34,072 nt of DNA from Gluconacetobacter liquefaciens (GTDB lineage: Bacteria; Pseudomonadota; Alphaproteobacteria; Acetobacterales; Acetobacteraceae): NCBI RefSeq assembly GCF_003350405.1, contig NZ_QQAW01000008.1, forward strand, positions 162,868 through 196,939, written 5' to 3'. Positions 1 through 8,624 of the stretch are shown piece after piece. Position 1 is the first letter of the stretch, and every line of letters starts with the position of its first letter. Made by a program: the position numbers and the translations under genes. Below the pieces are notes generated by a model. That model saw only the letters and a program-made list of their open reading frames with translations, was not told where the DNA came from and did not search any database.

Positions 1-2183
1 GTCCGCGATAGATATACTGGATCCGCGTCAGCAGCTTGCCGTAGGGAACGTCCCAGGTATAGGCGGCGGAAATCGATCCCTGCACGTGCGGCATCTGCGG
101 CGGCGTATTGCCGTTGAGATTGGAGGCGGCGGCTTCGACTGCGGCCCAGCAGGCTGGGTTGTAATACTGGCCGCCATAGGCGCAGGCGGCATTGTTGGCA
201 TAGACCGTCTGCTGCGCGATGGTGTCGATCGCCCGGTAATGGCTGGCGATCCGGCCGTCTTCCAGCGTCAGGTTGCCATCGAAGCGCAGCCGTCCGCCAA
301 GAGTGAGCCAGGTGGCTTCGCTTTCCAGTCCCCACATTTCGGTATTGGGAATGTTGGCGATGCCGTAGGCATAGGGGTAGGGATCGTTCTCGATATATTG
401 CATGTTATGATATTTCGAGAAGAATGCAGCGAAATTCAGCCGAAGATTCTGGTTGAAGAACATGTTCTTCGAGCCGAGTTCGAACGTCGTGTTGCGTTCG
501 GGCTGGAAATTCAGTCCGACCACCTTGGAATCGGGGTTGCCGTTCACGCCGCCCGGCTTGTAGCCCGTCGCCACGTCGAAATAGAGCATGTTGTCGTGGC
601 TCAGATCATAATCCAGTTCCGCCTTCCAGGTCGGTTCGCTGGTCTTGAAGCTGTTGCTCAGGCTGGAGGAGCCGAAGGCCGAGAAATTGCCGTCATAATG
701 CGCGAAATGGTCGTAATTGTAGCGCGCGCCGCCGGTCAGGTGCAGCTTGGGCGTGATATTGTAGGTGAACTGCACATAGGGTGCCACGGTGAAGCGGCTG
801 ACGGTCGTCTTGTTGCCGTAGCTGAGGTTGGACGGCGGATTGGTCATGATGTCGGACGGGACGAGGAACGAGAGTGGGTCCGGTGGCGTGGAGCCCTTGA
901 ATTCGGCGACGAACTGGTTGCTGCGCTGACCCAGAAGAAAAACGCCGCCGGTCCAGGACAGGGGGCCGTGTCCTGTGGAGTGGAGCGACAGTTCCTCGGT
1001 ATAGGTATGCATGGTCGTCTGCCATGCCGCGTCGTTGTCGTAATAGCCCAGCGCGTCGTAATTATACCGCGAGCTGCTCATCTGCAGGAAATTGTTCAGG
1101 TGCTGATAGGCCGTGACCGAGGTCAGCGTGGCCCAGGGCAGGTGCCAGTTCAGGTTTAGATGATAAAGCTGGGTATGGAGGTTGAAGCGGGAGGGATAGT
1201 CCTGCGCGACGCGGCGCGCGCCCGGCGTGGTGTCGAGAATGTTCTTCTGTTCGGCGCCGGTATTGGTCGCGCCGTACCATTGCGCGGTCAGCGAGGCTGA
1301 AAAATTCTCGACCGGTTGCCACAGGGCGGTGACTTTGCCCGCCGTCGTCTGCGCGCCGTCCAGGCCGAAGCCATAGGTCGAATGGGCATAGTCGGAATGG
1401 TCATATTGCTGGAACGAGGCGCGGACGGCGAAATGCTGGCCGACGGGAATGTTGATGATCGCCCGGCCCCGAGCCATGCTGTAATTGCCGCCGCTGCCTT
1501 CGAGAATGCCGTGAAACTTGCCCAGTTCGGGCTGTTTGGTGTTGATCACCAACGCGCCGCCGGTCGAGCTTTGTCCATACAATGCGCCCTGAGGACCGCG
1601 CAGGACCTCGACTTGGTCGACATCGAACAGCGTCTGGTCCAGCGAGATGGTGTTGGCGATGAAAACGCCATCGGTATAGAGCGCGACACCGGATTGCGAG
1701 ACCAGCGCGTTTTCGGGCGTTTGCGAGCCAACGCCGCGAATGGTCACGTTCGTTTCGAACCCAGCGGTCTTGGCGATGCTCAGGCTGGGCACCAGGCCGT
1801 TCAGGTCCGAAGGCTGGGTGATGTTCGACTGGTCCAGCGCCGTGCCGCTGATGGCGGTCACGGCGATGGGCGTCCGCTGCATGTTCGAGCGGACCTGCTG
1901 GACCGTCACGGTGACCTGTTCGATCTGCGGCCCCGTCGGCGTGCCCTGGGTGGCCGTGGTGCGGGTCGTTGTCGCATTCCGGGCGGCTGTGGTCGAGGCG
2001 GCCGCGGCTGGGGGGGGCAGCCGGAGTGGACGCGGGTGCCGCCGGATGCAGGCGGATGACGGGTTTCTGCGTCGGCGTGTCCGCATAGGCGGGCGCGGTG
2101 GGCACGACACCCAGACATGTCACCATCAACCACGCGCGAAAGCCAGCAGGCTGTCGGCGGGGGGACTGTTCGAACCTGCTCAT
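1..2183 (-). CDS. TonB-dependent receptor, frameshifted at a homopolymer and cut by the window edge
   Basis: Outer-membrane receptor for TonB-energised uptake of an unknown ligand. Translation from the ATG at 2183 (GAGG six bases upstream) gives a signal peptide of about 34 residues ending PAYA. It then runs into a run of eight C (plus-strand G, 2010-2017), after which the frame is lost. Reading seven C restores a continuous frame to position 1. That frame has a plug domain (TIRGVGSQT; VEVLRGPQGALYG about residue 195) and a long beta-barrel, giving about 727 residues so far; the C-terminal end lies outside the window. It is the last visible gene of set A, 139 bases after the dehydrogenase. 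The single defect may be real decay, phase variation or a base-calling error. The plug closely resembles that of the truncated receptor at 8625-9360. Family is certain, ligand unknown. Confidence 0.88.
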
Positions 2184-2322
2184 ATTTTGCCTCGCTTTGG
2201 AACAGATGAGACCTGGATTTGGGAGGAAGCCAAGGTCTTGTCGCCTGATGAGTTCAGCGTCTTGTCTGTAATGCTGTCTTGCCGAAATAATATCTTTTCT
2301 TGCCTTCAGACGTTTTGTTTCA

Positions 2323-3360
2323 CTATTGGATTGAAATGACGATCTTGCCGAAGAACTCTCCGGACTTCAGCTTGGCGAACGCCGCCGGAACATCTGGAAA
2401 GCTGTAGAGGGAATCAATGACAGCCGTGAGCGCGCCCGTCTGGTAGGCCGCGATGGTCTCGCGCATTTCCCGCCGCGTATAGCCGCCATGGCCGATCAGC
2501 GAACGGCCGAAATGGAACAGGCTGGTATTGCGGATGGTCGAATCATTGCCCGCCGTGGTGCCCGAGAGGATGACGCGGCCGCCGATGCGGCAGGCATCGA
2601 TCGCCTGTTGCAGGAAGGCGCCGCCGATCGAGTCCCACACGAAATCCGCGCCATGGCCGGTATGGCCGCGGACGGCGGCCACCCAGTCGACCGCGGTGCG
2701 GTCGAAGGCGATCTCGGCGCCCAGGGCCTCCGCCGCCCGGCATTTCTCGGCGCCGGCCGCCAGGGCGATGACGCGTGCGCCGGTCCGGCGCGCTATCTGG
2801 ATGCCGGCTGTGCCCAGGCCGGAGCCGGCGCCGGGGATGACGATCGTTTCGCCCGCCTGCAACCGTCCCGCGCCCAGCAGTCCGTGCCATGCGGTCACCG
2901 AGGCCACCGGCACGCTGGCCATCATGACCGGCGAGAGATTTTCGGGGTCGTAGACATGACAGTTTCGCGCCGGAGCGACCACGTACTCGGCTAGGCCGCC
3001 AGCGCGGGTGGAGCCGATCGTACGCAGGGACGGGCAGAAGCCGGGCTCGTCACGCCTGCACCAGGCGCAGTCGCCGCATGTCACCACCGGGTCGATCACC
3101 ACCGGGCGGCCGACCAGGGCCTCGCCCTCGGAGCCGCCAGTCGCGCTGACGATACCGGCCACATCCATCCCCGCGATGTGCGGCAGGCTGAAGCCGGGCA
3201 CCAGCGGTGCGACCTGTTGCAGCAGGTCGAGCCGGTTCAGGGCGCAGGCCCGCACCTGGACCAGGACCTCGTCGGCCTTGGGAATGGGGCGTGGAATATC
3301 CTGCAAGGCGACGGATTCGGGGCCGCCGAATGTGGTTTGTACCCATGCGTGCATCTGCAT
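2323..3360 (-). CDS. Zinc-type medium-chain alcohol dehydrogenase / quinone oxidoreductase
   Basis: NAD(P)-dependent MDR-superfamily oxidoreductase of 345 residues, the usual length. The N-terminal GroES-like domain carries Cys39 and His61 at positions that can bind the catalytic metal; the acidic partner is Asp66 (GMD) rather than the usual Glu. Four cysteines at 95, 98, 101 and 109 form the structural zinc lobe. The Rossmann fold has a glycine-rich loop at about 177-183 (GAGSGLG). It starts one base after the stop of the upstream TauD-type gene (TGA-C-ATG), so the two are translationally linked. It may oxidise an alcohol or reduce a carbonyl made by that dioxygenase; this is inferred from position only. 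An in-frame ATG two codons downstream is an alternative start. Confidence 0.88.
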   Translation of the reverse strand: MQMHAWVQTTFGGPESVALQDIPRPIPKADEVLVQVRACALNRLDLLQQVAPLVPGFSLPHIAGMDVAGIVSATGGSEGEALVGRPVVIDPVVTCGDCAWCRRDEPGFCPSLRTIGSTRAGGLAEYVVAPARNCHVYDPENLSPVMMASVPVASVTAWHGLLGAGRLQAGETIVIPGAGSGLGTAGIQIARRTGARVIALAAGAEKCRAAEALGAEIAFDRTAVDWVAAVRGHTGHGADFVWDSIGGAFLQQAIDACRIGGRVILSGTTAGNDSTIRNTSLFHFGRSLIGHGGYTRREMRETIAAYQTGALTAVIDSLYSFPDVPAAFAKLKSGEFFGKIVISIQ

Positions 3361-3361
3361 G

Positions 3362-4201
3362 TCAGGTAACCTCGGCCTGGATCCAGAGACGGTGGAGCAG
3401 CCGTTCGTACCGCGTGTCGTCGTACAATGTCGCCGTGTGCATCGTCTGCAGATTGTTCCAGATCACGATATCGCCGGGCTGCCAGTGATGACGATAGACA
3501 TGCTCGGGCCGGGTGACGAACTGCGTCAGCTCACGCAGGAAGGCGCGCCCGTCCTCGTCGGTCATGCCGTCGATGCCGCGCGCGCTGCCATTGCTCATAT
3601 ACAGCCCGGGGCGGCCCGTCGGGCTGCGCTGGACCAGCCGATGACGCACCTCGGGATTTTCGGCGCGCTGTTTGTCGGTGATCTGGTAGTCGGGGAAACG
3701 CGTCTGCATGTAGAAGACGAAATCATAGACGACGACCATGTCCTCCACCTTCACCTTCATCTCCTCCGAGAGGTTTTCATAGGCCGCGCAGGTATCGGCG
3801 AATATCGTATCGCCGCCTTCAGGGGGCACCTCCAGCGCGTGCAGCAGCGTGGCGGCCAGCGGGCGCTGCAGATAGGTGCCATCCGAATGCCAGCCCAGCC
3901 CGTCCAGATGGACGCCCAGCATGGTGCCGTCCTCCTTCTTCTTGTTCGTCAGGACATAGACTTCGGGATGGCCGGGCACCGTGTATTCCAGGCGTGTATG
4001 CGGCAGAAGCTCGCCCAGTCCCTTGCCGAAGGCCACATAGGAGTCGACCGGGATCGTCTGGTCGCGCAGGACGACGATCGGATTGTCATCATAGACGCGG
4101 CGGATCGCGGCGATGGTGTCGGCTGCGGGCCGGGTCAGGTCGGCATGCGTGATCTCGATGCCGATGCCGCCTTTAATTGGCGAAACAGTGAGTTTTTCCA
4201 T
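3362..4201 (-). CDS. TauD/TfdA-family Fe(II)/2-oxoglutarate dioxygenase
   Basis: Non-haem iron dioxygenase that couples 2-oxoglutarate decarboxylation to substrate hydroxylation; taurine, alkylsulfonates and phenoxyacetates are typical family substrates. At 279 residues it has normal TauD length. The iron triad is visible as His105-x-Asp107 (GWHSDGTY) and His255 (TMHTAT), with Arg267 and Arg271 placed to bind 2-oxoglutarate. It lies 12 bases after the ABC permease and one base before the dehydrogenase. A sulfonate-type transporter beside a TauD-type enzyme recalls tauABCD or ssu operons, so a sulfonate substrate is an option, but the hydrolase and cupin of this operon do not belong to those pathways. 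One of three TauD-type genes in the window. Confidence 0.92.
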   Translation of the reverse strand: MEKLTVSPIKGGIGIEITHADLTRPAADTIAAIRRVYDDNPIVVLRDQTIPVDSYVAFGKGLGELLPHTRLEYTVPGHPEVYVLTNKKKEDGTMLGVHLDGLGWHSDGTYLQRPLAATLLHALEVPPEGGDTIFADTCAAYENLSEEMKVKVEDMVVVYDFVFYMQTRFPDYQITDKQRAENPEVRHRLVQRSPTGRPGLYMSNGSARGIDGMTDEDGRAFLRELTQFVTRPEHVYRHHWQPGDIVIWNNLQTMHTATLYDDTRYERLLHRLWIQAEVT

Positions 4202-4213
4202 TGGATGATCCTC

Positions 4214-5029
4214 TCAGCGATCGCGCGACACGGCGCTTTCGTGCCAGCGTCGCAGGCAGAGATATTGAAGCAGGGACAAGGCCCCCGAGATGGCGACCCC
4301 CAGCAGGCCGAGCAGGAACAGGGCGGCGAACATGCGTGGGGTATTCAGGCGGTTGGCGGCTTCGCTGATGCGCCAGGCGAGCCCGGCATCGGTGCCGGAG
4401 CCGGCCACGAATTCGGCGACGACGGCGCCGACCAGGGCCATGCCGCCGGCCATACGCGCACCGGCCAGCGTATAGGGCAGCGCCGCCGGCAGTTCGAGCA
4501 GGAACAGACGTTGCAACGAGGTGGCGCGCCGCACTGTGAACAGGTCGTGCAGATCGTGGCTGACGCTGCGCAGGCCGAGCATGGTATTGGACGTGACGGG
4601 AAAGAAGGCGATGATGGCGGCCAGCAGTAGGATGGCGCTGTCGACATTGTCGATCCCGACCCAGACCAGGACCAGCGGGGCGATCGCCACGGTCGGCGTG
4701 ACCTGCGTCAGAACCAGCAGGGGCGACACCGCCAATTCCAGCAGGCGCGAGCGGGAGAACGCGATGGCCAGCAGGATGCCGGCCACCGTGCCCAGCGCGA
4801 AGGCCTTCAGCGTGATCAGCAGCGTGTTCCAGGCGGACAGGGCCAGCGTACCCGCGTGCTGCCACAGATCGTCGAAGACGGCGCTGGGGGCGGGGAGGAT
4901 GAGCGGCGAGATATCGGCCATCTGCACGACGATCTGCCACGCGACCAGCACCAGCACGAAGAACAGGCAAGGCAGCGTCACGCGCAGCCAGAGCGGCGGG
5001 CGGGCCATCAGGGCGGACCAGTCGGTCAT
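4214..5029 (-). CDS. ABC transporter permease (nitrate/sulfonate/taurine type)
   Basis: Inner-membrane subunit of an ABC importer, 271 residues from the ATG at 5029. This start is preferred over the upstream in-frame ATG at 5146 because it overlaps the ATPase stop as ATGA, the usual coupling, and leaves a normal N-terminus followed by a first hydrophobic segment. About six membrane segments are visible. The EAA-type cytoplasmic loop that docks on the ATPase is near residues 190-215 (LELPAALPYTLAGARMAGG). The family (BPD_transp_1, SsuC/TauC/ThiX-like) imports sulfonates, nitrate, thiamin precursors or aromatic acids. No substrate-binding protein is encoded nearby, which is unusual. Confidence 0.9.
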   Translation of the reverse strand: MTDWSALMARPPLWLRVTLPCLFFVLVLVAWQIVVQMADISPLILPAPSAVFDDLWQHAGTLALSAWNTLLITLKAFALGTVAGILLAIAFSRSRLLELAVSPLLVLTQVTPTVAIAPLVLVWVGIDNVDSAILLLAAIIAFFPVTSNTMLGLRSVSHDLHDLFTVRRATSLQRLFLLELPAALPYTLAGARMAGGMALVGAVVAEFVAGSGTDAGLAWRISEAANRLNTPRMFAALFLLGLLGVAISGALSLLQYLCLRRWHESAVSRDR

Positions 5030-5808
5030 GATAGGGCCGCCTGATCGGCGCGCAGCCGCGCGGAGATGTCGCCGCGAAGCGCCTGGAAGGCCGCGTGATC
5101 GCGAAGGTCTGCGCGGTGCGCCCCGAAATCGACCGGCAGGTCCCACGCGACGCGCCCCCGGCTGAGGGCAACGATGCGGGTGGACAGGAAAGTCGCCTCC
5201 TCCACGCTATGGGTCACCAGGATGACCGTGGGACGGCGTTGGGTATAGAGCGCGCGCAGATCGTCATTCAGGCGGTGGCGCGTCAGTTCGTCCAGGGCGG
5301 CGAAGGGTTCGTCCATCAGCAGGAAATCGGGATCCGTGACCAAGGCGCGCGCGATGGAGACGCGCATCTTCATGCCGCCCGACAATTCGCGCGGCCAAGA
5401 TTTTTCCCGGCCCTCCAGGCCCAGCGCGCGCAGCAGGTCCAGCACCCGCGGCATGGCCGCGGTGCGGGCGGTGCCCCGCAGCCGCAGGGGCAGATAGACA
5501 TTGTCGAAGACCGTCTTCCACGGCAGCAGCGTGGGCTCCTGCGGGACGAGAGCGATGTCCGGCAGGGTAGTGCCGGACGCGGATGACCCATCAGACGCCA
5601 CCCAGCGGATCGTCCCTGCGGACGGGCGCAGCAGGCCGGCCAGCAGGCGTAGCAGGGTCGATTTGCCGCAGCCGGACGGACCCAGCAGGCTGACGAATTC
5701 GCCGCCGCCGATCGTCAGGTCGAGTGCGCTGAGCGTTGGGGCCGCCTGGCCGCTGAAATGCTTGCCAATGCCCCGTGCCTCGATGCGAAAACCGTGCGTT
5801 CCAGCCAT
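5026..5808 (-). CDS. ABC transporter ATP-binding protein (nitrate/sulfonate/taurine type)
   Basis: ATPase that drives the adjacent permease. In 260 residues all motifs are intact: Walker A GPSGCGKST at 43-51, Q-loop Gln90 (VPQEPTLLPW), signature LSGGM at 142-146, Walker B FLLMDEP ending at Asp166-Glu167, and switch His200. The sequence is of the SsuB/TauB/ThiZ type. The stop overlaps the permease start by four bases (ATGA), and the gene begins 15 bases after the hydrolase, so all are probably on one transcript. It is at the cytoplasmic face of the inner membrane. Substrate specificity cannot be read from the ATPase. Confidence 0.93.
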   Translation of the reverse strand: MAGTHGFRIEARGIGKHFSGQAAPTLSALDLTIGGGEFVSLLGPSGCGKSTLLRLLAGLLRPSAGTIRWVASDGSSASGTTLPDIALVPQEPTLLPWKTVFDNVYLPLRLRGTARTAAMPRVLDLLRALGLEGREKSWPRELSGGMKMRVSIARALVTDPDFLLMDEPFAALDELTRHRLNDDLRALYTQRRPTVILVTHSVEEATFLSTRIVALSRGRVAWDLPVDFGAHRADLRDHAAFQALRGDISARLRADQAALS

Positions 5809-5823
5809 GCCGGGCTCCCGTGG

Positions 5824-6597
5824 CTACGCTGCCGCCCGCAACTGCGCCATCAACGTGGCGCCGAGGGCGGTGAAACCAAAGCATTGCCGGACATTGTACA
5901 GCGTGGCCTCCGTGCAGCAGGACGGCGAGGTGGTTGCCGCGCAATCCTCCAGAAGAACGCAATCATATCCCCGAAAGCTGGCATCCTGCAGCGTACACAG
6001 GACGCACTGGTCGAGATTGACGCCCCCGAACAGCAGCGTCGTGACGCCCAGATTGCGTAGGATCGCGTCCAGGGGCGTATCCCAGAAACCGGACATCGCA
6101 TATTTGGCGACGTGGACGTCCCCGCTGGTATCGCCGAATTCTTCGACGATCGCGGTACACCAGCTTCCTTGTTCGAGGATGCGCGCGCCATTGGGCAGGC
6201 AGGTGCCCACCCCGCGCCCCAGTCCCGCCCCGTCATAGGTATGCAGCGTCGACGGGCCGAGATTCAGCCGATCGGGCCGGTTGCCCCAATTGACCCAGAT
6301 CACCGGAATGCTCTGCGCCTGGCAGAGCTGCCGGAGCCGCATCAGGGGGGCGATCGGGGCCCGTGCCGGGGTGATGTCGACTCCGACGGAAGCCAGCCAG
6401 CCATCCGGGTGACAGAAATCATTCTGCATGTCGATAATGACCAACGCGGTCGCCGACAGGTCGAGTCGGATATCCTGCGGCGCCGCCGCTAGAGCCAGGG
6501 GGAGGGGCGGGCAGTGCGGCCGTATGAAGTCGACCTGTGTTTCATCGACGCGCCACTGGTTGCGCGCCGAACTTCCGAGGGGGCGTAGCACTGTCAT
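5824..6597 (-). CDS. Isochorismatase-fold cysteine hydrolase
   Basis: Hydrolase of the isochorismatase/nicotinamidase superfamily, 257 residues from the ATG at 6597. That start overlaps the cupin stop by one base (TGATG) and is preferred to an upstream ATG that would run far into the cupin gene. The triad is visible: Asp56 (IIDMQNDF), Lys165 (VAKYAMSGFW) and nucleophile Cys198 (NLDQCVLCT). The length and the roughly 50-residue N-terminal extension resemble RutB, biuret or ureidoacrylate hydrolases more than nicotinamidase, so a C-N bond of an amide, carbamate or ureido compound is the likely target. Which amide is unknown. It sits between the cupin and the ABC genes. Confidence 0.88.
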   Translation of the reverse strand: MTVLRPLGSSARNQWRVDETQVDFIRPHCPPLPLALAAAPQDIRLDLSATALVIIDMQNDFCHPDGWLASVGVDITPARAPIAPLMRLRQLCQAQSIPVIWVNWGNRPDRLNLGPSTLHTYDGAGLGRGVGTCLPNGARILEQGSWCTAIVEEFGDTSGDVHVAKYAMSGFWDTPLDAILRNLGVTTLLFGGVNLDQCVLCTLQDASFRGYDCVLLEDCAATTSPSCCTEATLYNVRQCFGFTALGATLMAQLRAAA

Positions 6598-7061
6598 CAG
6601 CACGATCCGGTTATTGTCTGCAGATCTTCGTCGTCCAGCGACAGCGGCTCTCCCGCCCGGATCAATTCGGCGAAGTCTTCGTTGGGTACCATGAATGTCA
6701 GCGTGTACAGCTTTTTCGGGCCGGTATTGACGACCTGGTGCGTCGTGCCGGGGCGCAACATCATGGCGTCGCCCTTGGCAATCGGCTGTGCCCGGTCGTC
6801 GCAATAGGCGACGCCTTCGCCGGATAGCACGTAGAAGAATTCGTGGGCGCGCGCGTGCATGTTCGGTGGGGTCCGGCCGCCCACGGTGAAGATTTCCACG
6901 ACGCTGACCAGATCGATGCCGTCGCGCTCCGGGTCGAACAGGATGGCGAAATAATTGGTGTCCGCCGGCGAGATCCGGCGGACGTCGATCTGCCGCGCGG
7001 AGCGGACGACCATGGGCTGCTCCATCATGTTCTGCCTGTGCTGTGGGGCATATGCAGACAT
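6597..7061 (-). CDS. Small cupin-domain protein
   Basis: Single-domain cupin of 154 residues. Motif 1 reads GGRTPPNMHARAHEFFYVLSG: His69, His73 and Glu74 are candidate metal ligands. Motif 2 (RPGTTHQVVN) supplies His108. The spacing in motif 1 departs slightly from the usual HxH form. Such proteins act as small metal-dependent dioxygenases or isomerases, or as non-catalytic binders; no specific reaction can be assigned. It is the first gene of set A after the LysR gene, 66 bases beyond the LysR stop and just after a palindrome. No strong ribosome-binding site precedes the ATG at 7061, and an internal ATG at 7028 (MMEQPMVV) is a possible start. Confidence 0.82.
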   Translation of the reverse strand: MSAYAPQHRQNMMEQPMVVRSARQIDVRRISPADTNYFAILFDPERDGIDLVSVVEIFTVGGRTPPNMHARAHEFFYVLSGEGVAYCDDRAQPIAKGDAMMLRPGTTHQVVNTGPKKLYTLTFMVPNEDFAELIRAGEPLSLDDEDLQTITGSC

Positions 7062-7102
7062 TACGATGTCATATCGAACCGATAAAGCACCGTTATTCGC
7101 AC

Positions 7103-7129
7103 GATATGTTGCCTTGAAGGCATCATATC
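7103..7129. promoter_or_regulatory. 27-bp near-perfect palindrome upstream of the cupin operon
   Basis: The arms GATATGTTGCCTT (7103-7115) and AAGGCATCATATC (7117-7129) are inverted repeats, 12 of 13 bases pairing around one central base. It overlaps the LysR stop codon and lies about 42 bases before the cupin start. A second, smaller inverted repeat, TATCG-AAC-CGATA, is at 7072-7084. No T-run follows the palindrome, so a terminator is less likely than an operator. Binding by the adjacent LysR protein is inferred. Confidence 0.55.
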
Positions 7130-8075
7130 ATCGGCCGGTGTCGCCTGCGCCCGGCGCGACGGCGCGCGCGACACCATAGCTGGCTTCGATGATCGCAGCC
7201 TTGAGTTGCTCGGCGAAGATGGCGGACAATGTGTTGGTTTTCTTTGCGTTTTCGACCAGCATCAGCGTCTGCGTATGCTGCTGGAGTTCCCGGATGGGGA
7301 TATAGGTCAGGCGTCCGTCGCGGCAATCGGTTTCGACGTCGAAGGGGGTCAGGAAGCAGATGCCGTTGCCGCACATGACGACGTGGCGCATCATCTCGAT
7401 CGCGTTCGTCTCCACGATTCCGCGGCAGTCGAGGGCGATGTCGGTGAAGGCTTCGACGATATACGGGCGGATGGCGGTCGTTTCATCCGCCAGGATCAGC
7501 GGATAAGGGGAGCAGTCTCTGAGGCTGAGCTCGCTTTCATGGGCCAGCGGGTGCTGGCTGCTCATGACCGCGCCGAGGCGGCCCTGCGCGGCATGAAGCA
7601 GTCGCACATTCGCGCGTTTCGAAAAATCGAACCCGATCCCCAGATCGACGTCGCTCCGTTCGACGGCGTCGAGAATCTGCTCGCCGGTCGTCATCAGTTG
7701 CAGCTTCAACTCCACGCGGGGATTTCGTTCCCGGAACGATATGGCCGCCCGTGGCAGGATATTGGCGGCCAGGCCGCTCATCAGAGCGACGCTGATCACG
7801 CCGCGCCGCAGGCCCTTCAGATCCTCGATCAGCGATTGCGTATGCGCCATGCCGCGCATGGTCTCGCGCACATGGCGGATCAGCAGTTCCCCCGCCGCCG
7901 ACGGGACCAGCCGCCGTCCGGACCGGTCGAACAGGCGCACGCCCATATCCTGCTCGAGGGCCAGGATCTGCCGGCTGATCGCCGAGGCCGCGACATTCAG
8001 CCGGTCCGCCGCCTTGCGGATCGATCCCTGGCGGACGACCTCGTCCAGATAGGTCAGTAAGCGGGCGTGCAGCAT
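7128..8075 (-). CDS. LysR-family transcriptional regulator
   Basis: DNA-binding regulator of 315 residues, normal LysR length. Residues 1-60 form the winged helix-turn-helix (GSIRKAADRLNVAASAISRQI), followed by a linker helix. The effector domain of the periplasmic-binding-protein fold starts at about residue 90 (GVISVALMSG). It is encoded upstream of, and in the same direction as, the cupin-to-receptor operon, not divergently as is most common for the family. It probably senses the imported compound or a pathway intermediate. The 27-bp palindrome at its 3' end is the best candidate binding site. Confidence 0.93.
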   Translation of the reverse strand: MLHARLLTYLDEVVRQGSIRKAADRLNVAASAISRQILALEQDMGVRLFDRSGRRLVPSAAGELLIRHVRETMRGMAHTQSLIEDLKGLRRGVISVALMSGLAANILPRAAISFRERNPRVELKLQLMTTGEQILDAVERSDVDLGIGFDFSKRANVRLLHAAQGRLGAVMSSQHPLAHESELSLRDCSPYPLILADETTAIRPYIVEAFTDIALDCRGIVETNAIEMMRHVVMCGNGICFLTPFDVETDCRDGRLTYIPIRELQQHTQTLMLVENAKKTNTLSAIFAEQLKAAIIEASYGVARAVAPGAGDTGR

Positions 8076-8242
8076 CGGGCCATTCTGGCGCTTTTGATGG
8101 ACCGCGCAAGCGCCCGGACCCGATGTGATTTCGATGAAACGACGATCATGGATATAGGACGGGCGTCACAATGAATCGGCTTATTCGGAGTCCTGAAGCG
8201 TCCCGGGTTTCCGGAGGCTCCTATCTGTGAGAAGGAGCTATC

Positions 8243-8440
8243 ATGAACACGATGAGCCAGAGATTTTCGCCTGAGGTCCGGGAACGTGCGGTCCGTATGG
8301 TTGGGGAGCATCGCGCCGACTACGGCTCGGAATGGGCTGCGATGACTTCGATTGCGGCCAAGATTGGTTGCACGGCCGAGACGCTGCGCAAGGCATCGGC
8401 GTATTTTGCGATGACGGAGCTCGATCGTCGCGGGAAATGA
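8243..8440 (+). pseudogene. IS3-family OrfA with in-frame internal deletion
   Basis: Remnant of the helix-turn-helix regulatory protein of an IS3-family transposon, 65 residues where about 100 are usual. The N-terminus ([16 protein letters not shown]) and C-terminus (KASAYFAM) are intact. The middle, including the leucine-zipper region, is missing: the sequence passes from AETLRK straight to KASAYF. In the second copy the KASAYF segment is preceded by the same bases CTGCGCAAG that end AETLRK here, so the deletion probably arose between these short direct repeats. The frame stays open and ends in the usual overlap with orfB. Confidence 0.8.
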
Positions 8441-8624
8441 TGATGTCGTTTATCGACGTCCATCGTGAGGAACTGGGGATCGAGCCGATCTGCCGCGAAC
8501 TGGCGATTACCCCGTCCTCCTATCACGAACATGCCGCCCGTATGGCAGACCCTGCCAGGCGGCCTGCCCTTGCCCGGCGTGATGACGAACTGAAGGACGA
8601 GATCAAGCGGGTATATGAGGCGAG
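8437..8624 (+). pseudogene. IS3-family OrfB transposase, N-terminal fragment
   Basis: This keeps only the first 60 or so residues of the transposase (MMSFIDVHREELGIEPICRE onward, through the KDEIKRVYEA segment) before the match to the other copy ends at 8624. The DDE catalytic core is absent. It overlaps the end of orfA (ATGATG at the stop), as is usual for IS3-family elements that make OrfAB by frameshifting. Confidence 0.82.

Larger units (their letters stand above)
8195..8624 (+). mobile_element. IS3-family element, left copy, 3'-truncated remnant
   Basis: The first 430 bases closely match the copy at 23860-25113, including the terminal GAAGCGTCCCGGGTTT and the orfA leader. The match stops at 8624 within orfB, and the next base already belongs to a truncated TonB-receptor gene on the other strand. 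The right end is missing, so the element cannot move on its own. It lies between set A and set B in the same orientation as the second copy. Confidence 0.88.

Noticed and set aside
3008-4630. Plus-strand open frame of 540 residues, and similar long frames such as 86-1159, 7206-8060 and 29991-31112
   Set aside because: They lie opposite genes with clear family motifs, have no recognisable domain and reflect the lack of stops in GC-rich antisense frames.
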